Source: a bacterium (GTDB lineage: Bacteria; Sumerlaeota; Sumerlaeia; MVZB01). From it: a DNA stretch of 27,136 nt. Positions 17,837 to 26,406 of this stretch are shown one piece after another. Within the stretch, counting starts at the first letter, position 1; every line of letters starts with the position of its first letter. The translations under genes and the position numbers were made by a program. The DNA lies in NCBI GenBank assembly GCA_023480605.1, contig JAMCWS010000437.1, forward strand, positions 1 through 27,136. Direction: 5' to 3'. The notes under the pieces were generated by a model. The model was given only the letters and a program-made list of their open reading frames with translations. It made no database searches and was not told the origin of the DNA.

Positions 17837-18925
17837 TCAATATTTTCCAATCTCTCGATAGGCATTGAATAACGCCAGCACGTTTTCGAGCGGCGTGTCG
17901 ACCTGGATATTATGGGCGGTGCAGAAGATGAATCCGCCGCCCGCGCCCAGGGTCTCGAAACGCTCCCGGACTTCGTTCCGGATATCTTCGGGCGTTCCGA
18001 ATGGCATCGTCTGCTGGATGGAAATGGATCCGTGAAAAGCCAGCCGGCCGCCGAATCGACGCTTCAGTTCACGCCGATCCATGTTGGTTACCCCGGGCTG
18101 GATCGGATTGAGTATATCCAGTCCGCAATCGACCATGTCGGGGATGATGCCCATGATCGAACCGCAGGAATGGTGGGCGACCTTGCATCCGTAACGGTGC
18201 CCGAGTTCGATCATTGTTTTGAAATTAGGGCGCAGGAAATCGCGCCACATCGGCACCGACATGAACAGATTGTTCTGCGTGCCGAAGTCGTCGCCCATCA
18301 TGAAAATGTCGAGGCCCGGCCCCGCCGCCTCGAACGTGCGGCGCGCGTATTCGAGGTAGAACGCCGCGATGCGGTTAAAAAGATATTCGGCGATCTCGGG
18401 ATTCATCGCCAGGTCAAGCAGTATCTGGCCGACGCCGCGCAGATACATCGCCGGCTTGAGTTGGGCACAACGATTCATGCGGTCGCCCATAAAGACAACC
18501 ACCTTGTTCAAAGCGCGCGCTTGGGCCGCCTGATCGCGGACACAGGCGTAATCGAACCAATCCGGATCGGGCCACTTGGGGTAATTCACGATCTCGTCGA
18601 GCGTCAGGTTTTGCAGCGGCGGGGCGCAGGCCTCGCGGTAACTCCCCTTACGGCCAACGCCGGTGAGTTCGACCTTGACGCGCGGAACGCCCCAGATGTC
18701 CTCGACCGCGCCGTCTTCATGAACGGCCAGTTCGGGTCCGACGTATCGCGGCCCCGATATATACCGGAAATCGACGTCGAAATGACACAGTAATTCCTCC
18801 TCGGTATCGAAGCCGAATTTTTCCAGCAACAGGCCGGTGACTTCGGCCGAGGCCCAATAATCGATGGGGACGCGGTCAGGCGTTTGGTGTGCCAGCGCCA
18901 GCCGGACTCTTTCGCGTGAGTTCAT
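17837..18925 (-). CDS. URO-D family protein, probable corrinoid-type methyltransferase
   Basis: A 362-residue protein that starts with MNSRERVRLALAHQTPDRVPID, the typical opening of the URO-D/MtaA superfamily. Residues 252-255 are HSCG inside HHSCGSIMGIIPDMVDCGLDILNPIQPG, and Cys335 lies in GGFIFCTAHNIQ. This matches the H-x-C-x(n)-C zinc site of cobamide-dependent methyltransferases such as MtaA, where zinc activates a thiol acceptor. So methyl transfer is more likely than porphyrin decarboxylation, but this is inference. The ATG at 18925 overlaps the end of the transporter gene by 50 bp, with a GGGAG site upstream inside that gene, so the two are co-transcribed. Genes like this are common in PVC-type sugar-use loci and may act on methylated sugars or imported one-carbon compounds. 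Confidence 0.9.
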   Translation of the reverse strand: MNSRERVRLALAHQTPDRVPIDYWASAEVTGLLLEKFGFDTEEELLCHFDVDFRYISGPRYVGPELAVHEDGAVEDIWGVPRVKVELTGVGRKGSYREACAPPLQNLTLDEIVNYPKWPDPDWFDYACVRDQAAQARALNKVVVFMGDRMNRCAQLKPAMYLRGVGQILLDLAMNPEIAEYLFNRIAAFYLEYARRTFEAAGPGLDIFMMGDDFGTQNNLFMSVPMWRDFLRPNFKTMIELGHRYGCKVAHHSCGSIMGIIPDMVDCGLDILNPIQPGVTNMDRRELKRRFGGRLAFHGSISIQQTMPFGTPEDIRNEVRERFETLGAGGGFIFCTAHNIQVDTPLENVLALFNAYREIGKY

Positions 18926-20294
18926 CGTGGGGTCGCTCCCGGAGGACTACTTCCTTCCGCGGCCTGACTTTCCAGATCAGACCCGCCATGGCGGCCCCGA
19001 TCATGGCCGCCAGACCAAATACCGTGAAAGTGAATTCATACCCTTTGGCGTCGATCATCTTCCCCGCGCCCCAGCCGGCGAGCGAGGCGCCGATGTAACC
19101 GACGCAATCGATGAAGCCGGCCGCGCTTGACGAGCCGTGCTTCCTGCCGAAATCCTGGGCGGCGTGGCCCACCATCAGGATGTGCGGCCCATAGGTGCAA
19201 AAGCCCACCAGGGCCACCACCGTGACCACCAGGGCCGTGTTCGCGGGATTGATGTGGGGAAACCAAATCGAAAAGAAACCCAACGGAACGAGGAGCAGGA
19301 CGATGACGGGCGCGCGTCGGCCGCCGAAGAAACGGTCGGTGGCCCACCCCGCCACGAGGGCGCCGGTGGCGCCGGCCAGGGGATGAATGCAGATTTTCAT
19401 CATCTTGCTCAGGTTGGCCATCAGGGGCGAAATCCCCTGGGCCGCGTGGTCATCGATAAAGGCCGGCATCCAGTTGACGAAACCATAGCGATTCATATCG
19501 AGCATGAAGAAAACGCCGGCGACCAGCCAGAGATAGGGATTGCCCAGCGTCGCGCGCAGGTTCTGGATAATTGATCGCCCGTTATCTCGCGCGATCTTTT
19601 TCTCATGCGCCGCGCGCGGGTCGCCTTCTTCGTCCAGTGTCGGCAAGCCCAGTTGCGCCGGGCTGTCGCGCACGGCCCAATAAAAAAAGATGCCCATCGC
19701 GCCCAGGATGACGGATGGCACGAGGAAGACCATACGCCAGTCGCCGCCCAGCCGCCGCGCGAAATCGCCGGCGAGGAAAATCGCCAGCAGACTCGCGGCC
19801 GCGGCGCCGAACTGGTAACTGGTGCCGAACAGGCCCATCACCTTGCCCCGGCCATCGATGGGAAACCAGTGCGCCATCAGGCGAACCATCGGCGACCAAC
19901 CCATCGACTGGAAAAAACCGTTGGCGCCCCAGAAGAGTATCAGCAAGCCGAGAATGGCCCCGTCGCCGCCGCTCGCGGGATCGGCCAGCAGCGTCAGGAG
20001 TAAAACGCCCAGGTTCATGACGACCGACCCGAGCACCCCCAGCGAAGAGATACGCCGCGCGCCGAATCGATCGCCCAGTTGCCCGTTCACGAACTGGCCG
20101 ACGGCATAGCAGACGGTGAGCGCGCTGAATACCTTGCCGATATCCTGCGCACTCCAGTGAAAAGTCCGGCTCAGATCGGTCTTCGCGATGGGCATGTTGT
20201 AGCGGCAGAGATAATAGGAAAAGTAGGTCAGATAGACGGCGGCAAAATTGCGCAATTGCCAGCGTTTCATCAGCGGGTTGGCGCTCAAAGCCAT
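18876..20294 (-). CDS. MFS transporter, organophosphate:phosphate antiporter (GlpT/UhpT) family
   Basis: A polytopic inner-membrane transporter (about 472 residues from the ATG at 20294) with about twelve hydrophobic segments. The start YFSYYLCRYNMPIAKTDL is the GlpT/UhpT/UhpC signature, followed by an MFS loop GQLGDRFGARR and a GMGS-type segment FFQSMGWSPMVRLMAHWFP typical of the family. The ATG at 20324 (ten residues longer) is also possible; the frame is open further upstream to 20507 but that part is not conserved-looking. Known members exchange phosphate for glycerol-3-phosphate, hexose phosphates or phosphoglycerate; some PVC members sit in carbohydrate loci with unknown substrates. It overlaps the downstream URO-D gene by 50 bp and is divergent from the DUF1080 gene, suggesting shared control from the 20295-20688 gap. 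Confidence 0.92.
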   Translation of the reverse strand: MALSANPLMKRWQLRNFAAVYLTYFSYYLCRYNMPIAKTDLSRTFHWSAQDIGKVFSALTVCYAVGQFVNGQLGDRFGARRISSLGVLGSVVMNLGVLLLTLLADPASGGDGAILGLLILFWGANGFFQSMGWSPMVRLMAHWFPIDGRGKVMGLFGTSYQFGAAAASLLAIFLAGDFARRLGGDWRMVFLVPSVILGAMGIFFYWAVRDSPAQLGLPTLDEEGDPRAAHEKKIARDNGRSIIQNLRATLGNPYLWLVAGVFFMLDMNRYGFVNWMPAFIDDHAAQGISPLMANLSKMMKICIHPLAGATGALVAGWATDRFFGGRRAPVIVLLLVPLGFFSIWFPHINPANTALVVTVVALVGFCTYGPHILMVGHAAQDFGRKHGSSSAAGFIDCVGYIGASLAGWGAGKMIDAKGYEFTFTVFGLAAMIGAAMAGLIWKVRPRKEVVLRERPHDELTRKSPAGAGTPNA

Positions 20295-20688
20295 GTCAGG
20301 ATAACCCTTTTCATCTAGTGACATCCGTTCGCCGATTCCCGAAACGACGACTCCTTCGATCCGCCTGGTTTTCGAACAGATGGTCCTACCGCGTGGGGCC
20401 AAATGCAAGGGATTGCTGTGGGGAACCGCGGCCGTCGGCGCCGCTCCCGCGGCGATGGCCTGTCGCCCCGGCCATTGAAGGTATTCGGAAAAATCCGGAT
20501 TCTTCAATGTGTTGCCGGCGTATGGGGCACTTGATTGTTTGGCGCGATGTCCGGATAGATAGCGATTGATGAAAGGCCGATTCCAGCATAGGCTTGCGAG
20601 GACGACGCCGCTATTGGCTTAATTTTGACCGCCGCCGGAAATCGGAACGGCGAGGCACATAATCAATGGGCGAGGAAAGGGAAAAATT
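20295..20688. promoter_or_regulatory. Divergent promoter region between transporter/URO-D and DUF1080/esterase operons
   Basis: The two carbohydrate-related transcription units diverge from this 394-bp gap, so it should carry both promoters and any shared operator. Ribosome sites are visible at each end (AAAGGG before 20689; AAAAGGG before 20294). I do not see a clear palindromic operator or a strong -35/-10 pair, so the call rests on gene layout. Confidence 0.45.
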
Positions 20689-21381
20689 ATGACGCGGATG
20701 AATTTGACAAGCGCGCGATGGGCCGCCGTCGCGCTCGGACTGGCCCTGGCGCTCGGATGCGCCGTGACTCGGAGCGCCGCCGAAGGCGGTAACGGCATCA
20801 GCAAATACGAGGCCGCGGAGGGATTCGTCACACTCTTCGACGGCAAGACCCTTAAGGGCTGGGAGGGCGATCCCGCCGTTTGGGGCGTCAAGGACGGCGT
20901 GATCGTCGGCAGGGGCGCGATGCTCACCCAGAACAACTTTCTGGCGGCCGCAAGGGAATACGGCGACTTCATCCTCAGGTTGCAGGTCAGGCTGGTGAAC
21001 AACGAGGGGAACACGGGCGTGCAGTTCCGCTCGGTCAAAATCGCCGGAACGCCGATGATGTCGGGCTTCCAGGCCGATTACGCCAACGTCCCGCAATATT
21101 GCGGCATGCTCTACGACGAGAAACGGCGCGGAATCCTCGTGAAACCGACCGAAGAGAAAATCACGCAGGCCGCCAACAAGCCCGGAGATTGGAACGACCT
21201 GGAGATCGCCGCCCAGGGCGACCGAATCGCCATCAGCCTCAACGGCGTTCAGACCGTGGCGTATGTAGAAAAAGATTCCGCGATACCCAGGACGGGCCTG
21301 ATCGGACTCCAGACTCACGCCAAGACGAACATGGAAGTGCAGTTCAGAAACATCCGGATCAAGGAATTGAGCAAACGCTGA
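20689..21381 (+). CDS. DUF1080 (3-keto-disaccharide hydrolase-like) lipoprotein
   Basis: A 230-residue exported protein of the DUF1080 family (PF06439), a concanavalin-like beta-sandwich. Characterised members cleave 3-keto-glycosides after a Gfo/Idh-type enzyme has oxidised the sugar C3 hydroxyl. The family opening FVTLFDGKTLKGWEGDPAVWGVKDGVIVGRG is clear (about 46-77), followed by FILRLQVRLVNNEGNTGVQFRS and the PGDWNDLEIAAQGDRIAISLNGVQ segment, ending in GLIGLQTHAKTNMEVQFRNIRIKEL. The signal ends in LALGC with Cys24, a good lipobox, so it is probably lipid-anchored. AAAGGG precedes the ATG. It is 53 bp upstream of the esterase gene on the same strand and near a Gfo/Idh oxidoreductase gene (22695-23903), which supports a 3-keto-sugar role. 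The exact glycoside is unknown. Confidence 0.93.
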   Translation: MTRMNLTSARWAAVALGLALALGCAVTRSAAEGGNGISKYEAAEGFVTLFDGKTLKGWEGDPAVWGVKDGVIVGRGAMLTQNNFLAAAREYGDFILRLQVRLVNNEGNTGVQFRSVKIAGTPMMSGFQADYANVPQYCGMLYDEKRRGILVKPTEEKITQAANKPGDWNDLEIAAQGDRIAISLNGVQTVAYVEKDSAIPRTGLIGLQTHAKTNMEVQFRNIRIKELSKR

Positions 21382-21434
21382 ACTCGCTAAAGGCCGAGTG
21401 CACCGGGATCCAAATCATGAAGAAAGGAACAACG

Positions 21435-22439
21435 ATGAAACGGACTTTCGCAATGCTCGTGGTCATGTCGATGGCCGCTCTGATGATTTCGACGGCCAGC
21501 GCCGCGCCTGCCGGAACGGATGCCAAAACGCGCGCCAAGGCGCGCGCCAAGGCGACGCAGCCGCCGCTGCCCACGCCCACCCTGGCCGACGTGCCTTATG
21601 GCCAGCATCCCAAACAGGTGATGCACTTCTGGAAGGCCGAGTCGGAAAAGCCCACGCCGCTGTTGTTCTTCATTCACGGCGGGGGCTGGATCGGCGGCAA
21701 CCGGACGGCTGGATTGGCCGACCTGTTGCAGCAGATGCTGAAAAACGGCATTTCGGTGGTGTCGATCGAGTATCGTTTCATACCGGAGGCGACCGCCGAC
21801 GGCGAAACACCACCGGTGCGCGGGCCGTTACACGACGCCGCGCGCGCCCTGCAGTTCGTCCGCGGCAAGGCCGGCGAGTGGAACATCGACAAGCGGCGCA
21901 TCGGCGCAAGCGGCGGCTCGGCCGGCGCCTGCACGAGCCTGTGGCTGGCGTTCCACGACGACATGGCCGACCCCAAGGCCGACGATCCCGTTGCGCGCGA
22001 ATCCACGCGTCTGTGGTGCGCGGCCGTCATGGCTCCCCAGACCACGCTCGACCCGCAACAGATGAAGGAATGGACGCCCAACAGCCGCTACGGCGGCCAT
22101 GCGTTCGGATTCAAAGGCGACCCGGCAAAAAAGATTTCGCAGTTCGATGAGTTCCTGGCCGGGCGCGACAAGATATTGCCGTGGATTGCGGAATATTCGC
22201 CCTATGCGCTGGTTACTGCCGACGATCCGCCCATCTACATGACTTTCTCGGCGACGCCCGCGCTGGGACAAGAACAGAAGGACCCGACGCACACCGCGAA
22301 CTTCGGCGTGAAGTTGCAAGAAAAATGCAACAGCGTGAGCGTGGAGTGCGAGTTGGTTTACCCGGGCGCACCCGACGTGAAGCACCCGCAACTGGCGCAG
22401 TATCTGATCGAAAAGCTGTCGACGGAAGAGAAGAACTGA
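21435..22439 (+). CDS. Exported alpha/beta hydrolase (esterase/lipase, HGGGW type)
   Basis: A 334-residue alpha/beta hydrolase, probably a periplasmic carbohydrate esterase or related hydrolase. The signal peptide covers about residues 1-23 (MLVVMSMAALMISTASAAP). A basic KTRAKARAKA linker follows. The oxyanion-hole motif HGGGW is at 81-85, the nucleophile elbow GGSAG gives Ser162, and His317 (DVKHPQL) is the likely catalytic His. The start at 21435 is chosen for its AAAGGA site; an ATG at 21417 lies upstream in frame. It is 53 bp after the DUF1080 gene, so the two form an operon. Relatives include acetyl-xylan/feruloyl esterases found in PVC sugar-use loci. The substrate is inferred only by context. 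Confidence 0.9.
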   Translation: MKRTFAMLVVMSMAALMISTASAAPAGTDAKTRAKARAKATQPPLPTPTLADVPYGQHPKQVMHFWKAESEKPTPLLFFIHGGGWIGGNRTAGLADLLQQMLKNGISVVSIEYRFIPEATADGETPPVRGPLHDAARALQFVRGKAGEWNIDKRRIGASGGSAGACTSLWLAFHDDMADPKADDPVARESTRLWCAAVMAPQTTLDPQQMKEWTPNSRYGGHAFGFKGDPAKKISQFDEFLAGRDKILPWIAEYSPYALVTADDPPIYMTFSATPALGQEQKDPTHTANFGVKLQEKCNSVSVECELVYPGAPDVKHPQLAQYLIEKLSTEEKN

Positions 22440-22539
22440 TCTGTTCGCCGCCGAAGCGCCGAGAAACGGCAAAAAGCCGGTCTACGGCCACGACGCGGTT
22501 ATGTCGGTCAAGGCTGAATGGGGATGGGGAGACAGTATG

Positions 22540-22577
22540 GGGATGGTGGAGATGAAGATCGTGCATCTCCCCATCCC
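22540..22577. repeat. Stem-loop between convergent genes
   Basis: The left arm GGGATGGTGGAGATG (22540-22554) pairs with CATCTCCCCATCCC (22564-22577) with one bulged base and a 9-nt loop. A second left arm, GGGATGGGGAGA (22521-22532), also pairs perfectly over 12 bp with 22566-22577, so two structures compete for the same right arm. It lies between the stops of the convergent esterase and Gfo/Idh genes and may serve as a bidirectional 3' end, but there is no T-tract. Confidence 0.6.
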
Positions 22578-22694
22578 GCCAAATCGCCCTATCCCCGTTC
22601 CGTAACCGGTCGTTCAAGGCATTCGGCTTCCAGGATGGATTTCCGGGTTTGACCGGCATTCGCGCGTATACGTGGCCATCGTCGCCTGGTAGGG

Positions 22695-23903
22695 TCAATC
22701 CTTGAGGCCTTCGAGATTCACTTCCAATCGCTTGTTTTCATCAATGAGTTGGGCCATTGTCATCATATGGCCGCGGGCGGCGGCTTCACGACCGAGAATG
22801 CAGGTCAGCACGCTGTCGATGGCGTGCTTCACCGTGTCGTCGTTGTTGAAATCGCCCTTGGTGATTTTTTCGTGGAAGGCGGCGATGTTGCGCTGCGCGC
22901 CGGCCAGGTAAAGGTCGGTCACCTGCCCGCCTCCATAATGTTTGGTCCCGCCGCGCACAAAGGCCTTGCCCCAGTAATTGATCTGGGCCATGGCGGCGCT
23001 GCCGTAAACCTTGCAGACAAGGCCGTCATCGTCGGCGTTGTTTTTCAGCGACTGGCCGCGGTGGTTGAGGATCGTCTTGTCCTCGAATTCATAGACCACG
23101 CCGATGACGTCGCGGGAATCCCCGTGGGGGTTGGGGCGACAGATGCGCGAGTGACCGGCGGCGCTGACCGGCCGGCGACCGAGCAGCCAGACCGCCGCGT
23201 CGATGGCGTGGATGTCGAAGTTGCCGATATAATCGCATCCCAGGGCGATGTCGTTGACCCAGATCAGTTTGCGCAGGCGGCTTTCGATCGTGGCGGTAAG
23301 GGGCGGGTCGGGGAAGACGCCGCTGATGCCGATGGTCTGGAGATAGGCGATCCGCCCCAGGCCGCCCTCGCGCACGCGTTTGGCGACCTCGCGATTGATG
23401 GGATCGGTGGGGATCTGGTAGTCGACGAGAAATACCTGCTTGTTTCGCGCGGCCCTGCGGGCGGCGGCCTCGATCCGCAGGGCGCCGGGGACGTCCGAAG
23501 CGACGGGCTTGGCCATATAAACGTGTTTGCCGGCGTCGACCGCGACGGCGGCTTGTTCGGGGAAGAAATATGGCGGAACCTCCAGGAGGACGGCATCGAC
23601 GCCGCTATCGATCAGCCGTATATAGCCGGAGAGGCCGGAAAAACAGCGCTCGGGCGCCACGCCAAGCGCCTTGCCCTTGGCGGTGGCCACTTCGGGGAAG
23701 TAGTCGGCGACGGCGGTGATCTGGTAGCCTCCGTGCTTGGCAAAAAGGTCGGAGATCCAGGCGCCGCGACCGCCCTGACCGACGGCGCCGATCCGGATCC
23801 TGGCGTTGGCGGACGTGCCACGCACCTGGTCGGGCTTGATAATGGTGAAGGCGGCGGCCGTAGCGGCGCCGGCGAGGAAGCTGCGGCGAGTAATCCGGGT
23901 CAT
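22695..23903 (-). CDS. Tat-exported Gfo/Idh/MocA family oxidoreductase
   Basis: A 402-residue NAD(P)-dependent sugar oxidoreductase. A twin-arginine signal is at the start (TRRSFLAGAATAAAFTI, Arg6-Arg7). The Rossmann motif is IGAVGQGGRG (38-47). The catalytic Lys is Lys132 in MAKPVASDVPG; the family normally has EKP, and here Ala replaces Glu. The C-terminal domain has GNFDIHAIDAAVWLLGR with Asp230, His232 and Asp235 as the likely substrate site. AAAAGGA precedes the ATG. Exported members carry tightly bound cofactor and are known to oxidise sugars to 3-keto forms or to act as glycosidase-like enzymes. The neighbouring DUF1080 protein would accept such 3-keto products, so the pair suggests a 3-keto-glycoside pathway, although the genes are convergent and not in one operon. 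Confidence 0.93.
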   Translation of the reverse strand: MTRITRRSFLAGAATAAAFTIIKPDQVRGTSANARIRIGAVGQGGRGAWISDLFAKHGGYQITAVADYFPEVATAKGKALGVAPERCFSGLSGYIRLIDSGVDAVLLEVPPYFFPEQAAVAVDAGKHVYMAKPVASDVPGALRIEAAARRAARNKQVFLVDYQIPTDPINREVAKRVREGGLGRIAYLQTIGISGVFPDPPLTATIESRLRKLIWVNDIALGCDYIGNFDIHAIDAAVWLLGRRPVSAAGHSRICRPNPHGDSRDVIGVVYEFEDKTILNHRGQSLKNNADDDGLVCKVYGSAAMAQINYWGKAFVRGGTKHYGGGQVTDLYLAGAQRNIAAFHEKITKGDFNNDDTVKHAIDSVLTCILGREAAARGHMMTMAQLIDENKRLEVNLEGLKD

Positions 23904-24442
23904 GGGATGTCATTCCTTTTCACGTTCATTTCAACGTATCCGACGCGATTCCAATAAGGCTTGGGCGCGCCGGGAGCGATATGATATGCCATCAACGCCA
24001 TACCTGAGTAATAATGGATCGGCCGGACGCCTGCAACCATAGAAAAACACCGATGTCCAAACGGGCAAGGGCAAGACCGGCCCGGGCCGGCGGGGGCCGT
24101 CACGGCCGAAAACTTGATTTCGAGAAAGGGAGTCTTCCAAACGGCCGAAAAAGGTGATATAAAAAACGGCGCCTTGATTCGCTGATTGCGCGATGGTCGT
24201 AAAGGCCATGAGATGATTTACGAAGATCGCGGCGGAATCGCGCCGGATTCGGGCATTCGCGGAGCGGTCCGGGGGAGATCGAGTCCCTCCGCCCGCACCG
24301 GACCGACCCGCCGGCCGTCCTGGCGGCCGCCCGCCGCAGGTTCCGGTTCGAGCAGTGAATTCATGCGACTGAATCACACACGTCCGATGTCCGCGCGGAG
24401 CGGCCGTTTCGCCGTGCCAGCGCCCCCAACCGATGGAACACC
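23904..24442. other. Intergenic region, 539 bp
   Basis: No gene is supported here. A perfect 14-bp palindrome (CCGGCCCGGGCCGG, 24077-24090) is present near the middle, in a very G/C-rich patch. The rest shows nothing recognisable as an RNA, terminator or promoter. It should hold the promoters of the divergent Gfo/Idh gene and the Cys-cluster gene. Confidence 0.5.
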
Positions 24443-24796
24443 ATGCACCCGAACAAAACTACGTTTCGAAAGCGACTGAGACTGCTTTGGGGCGTTCAAC
24501 GGCGCCTGTTGCTCAATGTGTGCCGGCCCGGATACGTTCGCTCGAGCGTCGCCCAGCGCCACGGTGAGTGTCGGCGTTGCGGCACCTGTTGCCGGCTGGT
24601 CCTGCGCTGCCGCTATTACCGCGAGGAAGACGGCGTCGCCTCGTGCGTGCTGTACAACCGGTTCCGGCCGTTGAACTGCGTCAGTTTCCCGATCGATCAT
24701 CGCGACCTCGCCGATCGAGACATCATCGCCCCTCACATCCCATGCGGTTACCGGTGGCTCAATGGAACCAACGGTAAGCAACGCGTTAAAAAATGA
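24443..24796 (+). CDS. YkgJ-family cysteine-cluster protein
   Basis: A 117-residue cytoplasmic protein with the zinc/iron-chelating cysteine-cluster pattern: Cys43-x2-Cys46-x2-Cys49-Cys50 (GECRRCGTCCR), then Cys56, Cys68 (SCVLYNRFRPLNC, Cys79) and Cys101 (IPCGYRW). This arrangement is that of the YkgJ family (CxxCxxCC plus later cysteines), thought to bind a metal; its role is unknown. The N-terminal part is basic (RKRLRLLWGVQRRLLLNV) and may contact membrane or nucleic acid. It lies convergent to the sugar transferase gene, with 95 bp between stops, and upstream is 540 bp of gap, so it is probably monocistronic. Confidence 0.85.
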   Translation: MHPNKTTFRKRLRLLWGVQRRLLLNVCRPGYVRSSVAQRHGECRRCGTCCRLVLRCRYYREEDGVASCVLYNRFRPLNCVSFPIDHRDLADRDIIAPHIPCGYRWLNGTNGKQRVKK

Positions 24797-24891
24797 CACG
24801 GATGGGGCGCCCCCCCGCAAACGGTTGTGCCGGCGCCCCGAGCACCCGATTGCGTCGCTGGCCGGATCGCCGTATTCGGTGGGACAGCGTC

Positions 24892-26406
24892 TCAGCTTGC
24901 TCCATATCCGGAAAACACGGCGTAGACCGTTCGGATCAGGATTTTGAAATCCAGCCCCAACGACCAGTTGTCGATGTATTGCAGATCGAGCTTCATCCAG
25001 GTCTCGAATGGCAAAGTATTGCGCCCCATGACCTGCCAGAGGCAGGTGATGCCGGGTTTCATCGACAGGCGCCGCCGTTGCCAGCGGTCGTAGCGGGCGA
25101 CTTCCTCGGGCAGGGGCGGGCGCGGCCCGACCAACGACATCTCGCCGCGCAACACGTTCCACAGTTGGGGGATTTCGTCGATGCTGAACCTGCGCAGCCA
25201 TCGCCCCACGGCGGTCACGCGCGGATCGTCGCGCATTTTGAAGGCCGGTCCGTCCTGCTCGTTGCGGCCTTCCAGTTCGGCCAGGCGTTCCTCCGCACCG
25301 ACGCTCATCGAACGCAGTTTCCAGCACGTAAAGAGCCGCCCGTTGAGGCCGCAGCGGATCTGGCCGAAGAAGACCGGCTCGCCCCGGCGCGAAGTTAGCC
25401 GGATGGCCAGCACGGCCGCCAGCGACACGGGCAGCGCCAGCACGAGCAGCGCCAGCGCCGCCATCCGGTCGAAGGCGTATTTGAACACCAGCGCCGGGCC
25501 GATCGTGCGCGTCGGCCACCAGGACAGGACCGGGATGCCGCCGAACAGGTCCATTTCGGGGTGGGCGATGCGGCCGGGAAAAAAGAGCAACGGCAGGTGT
25601 GTGCGCACGCCCATCTCCTCGCATACCTCCAATAGCGGATGCAATTGGCCCAGGGTGGCGGCCCCGGGCACCAGGATCACTTCGTCGATCGGCGTACGCC
25701 ACAACAGGTCGGCGGCGTGCGTCAGGTCGCCAAGGATGGGCAGTTGGGCTTCGGTCAGCGCCCCGGCCGGAGGCGCCGCCGCGCCGCCCGCCGCCCACTC
25801 CATCCCTCCGGACGCGACGGCCGGAAAGGCCACCCCCTGGAGTTCGGGGCGGTCGGTCACGACGCCGATGACCCTTAAACCCCAGGTGGGATAACCGGCG
25901 AGCATTCCCGCGAAACGTTCCAGGGCCTCGCCTGAACCGACAAGGATCGCCCGGCGCAGGTTGTTGGTTCGCCGGCGGATGCGCAGCAGCAGACGATGCA
26001 CCAACAGGCTTTTGCCGAAGATGAGGGCGAACGTCGTGAACGGCAGGATGAGTATAAAGGACCGCGAAGTCCTGGTCTCGGGAGGCAGAAGCACGACGAC
26101 GGCCATCAGCAACAGCATCGCCTCAAAGCATGCCGCGGCCATCCGGCGGACCTGGCCGCGCGGACCGAGCCGCATCCGCTGGTCCTGGTAGACGCCGTTC
26201 CAGGCCAGGGCGAGGATGGTGGCCACCGGCGCCACGGGCAGCAGCCAGATATAATTGCGCAGGCTGGCCGTTTCGAGCCACCCGGGGGGCAGGAGGTCGT
26301 GCAATCCCTGGCGCGCCAGATGGCTGATCAGGAACGCCGCCACGCTCAGCGCGAGGTCGAAGGCGATGTTGGCCTGGCGGAGGATGTAACGATTTTCACG
26401 CAGCAT
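24892..26406 (-). CDS. Exopolysaccharide polyprenyl glycosylphosphotransferase (WbaP/WcaJ type)
   Basis: A 504-residue membrane enzyme that moves a sugar-1-phosphate from a nucleotide sugar to undecaprenyl phosphate, starting a repeat unit of capsule, exopolysaccharide or O-antigen. The N-terminal half has four to five hydrophobic helices (about 10-150), then a nucleotide-binding-like CoA-fold domain starting with AILVGSGEALERFAGMLAGYPTWGLRVIGVV. The C-terminal bacterial sugar-transferase domain has one more helix (YAFDRMAALALLVLALPVSLAAVLAIRL), then FFGQIRCGLNGRLFTCWKLRSM, the RWLRRFSIDEIPQLWNVLRGEMSLVGPRPPLPEE active-site region and KPGITCLWQVMGRN. It ends with DFKILIRTVYAVFSGYGAS, the expected end of the family. 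No other glycan-assembly genes are in the window. Confidence 0.94.
   Translation of the reverse strand: MLRENRYILRQANIAFDLALSVAAFLISHLARQGLHDLLPPGWLETASLRNYIWLLPVAPVATILALAWNGVYQDQRMRLGPRGQVRRMAAACFEAMLLLMAVVVLLPPETRTSRSFILILPFTTFALIFGKSLLVHRLLLRIRRRTNNLRRAILVGSGEALERFAGMLAGYPTWGLRVIGVVTDRPELQGVAFPAVASGGMEWAAGGAAAPPAGALTEAQLPILGDLTHAADLLWRTPIDEVILVPGAATLGQLHPLLEVCEEMGVRTHLPLLFFPGRIAHPEMDLFGGIPVLSWWPTRTIGPALVFKYAFDRMAALALLVLALPVSLAAVLAIRLTSRRGEPVFFGQIRCGLNGRLFTCWKLRSMSVGAEERLAELEGRNEQDGPAFKMRDDPRVTAVGRWLRRFSIDEIPQLWNVLRGEMSLVGPRPPLPEEVARYDRWQRRRLSMKPGITCLWQVMGRNTLPFETWMKLDLQYIDNWSLGLDFKILIRTVYAVFSGYGAS

Noticed and set aside
24186..24479. Plus-strand frame of 97 codons upstream of the Cys-cluster gene
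   Set aside because: It has low-complexity Arg/Ser/Pro/Gly composition, no ribosome site, and overlaps the well-supported Cys-cluster gene.
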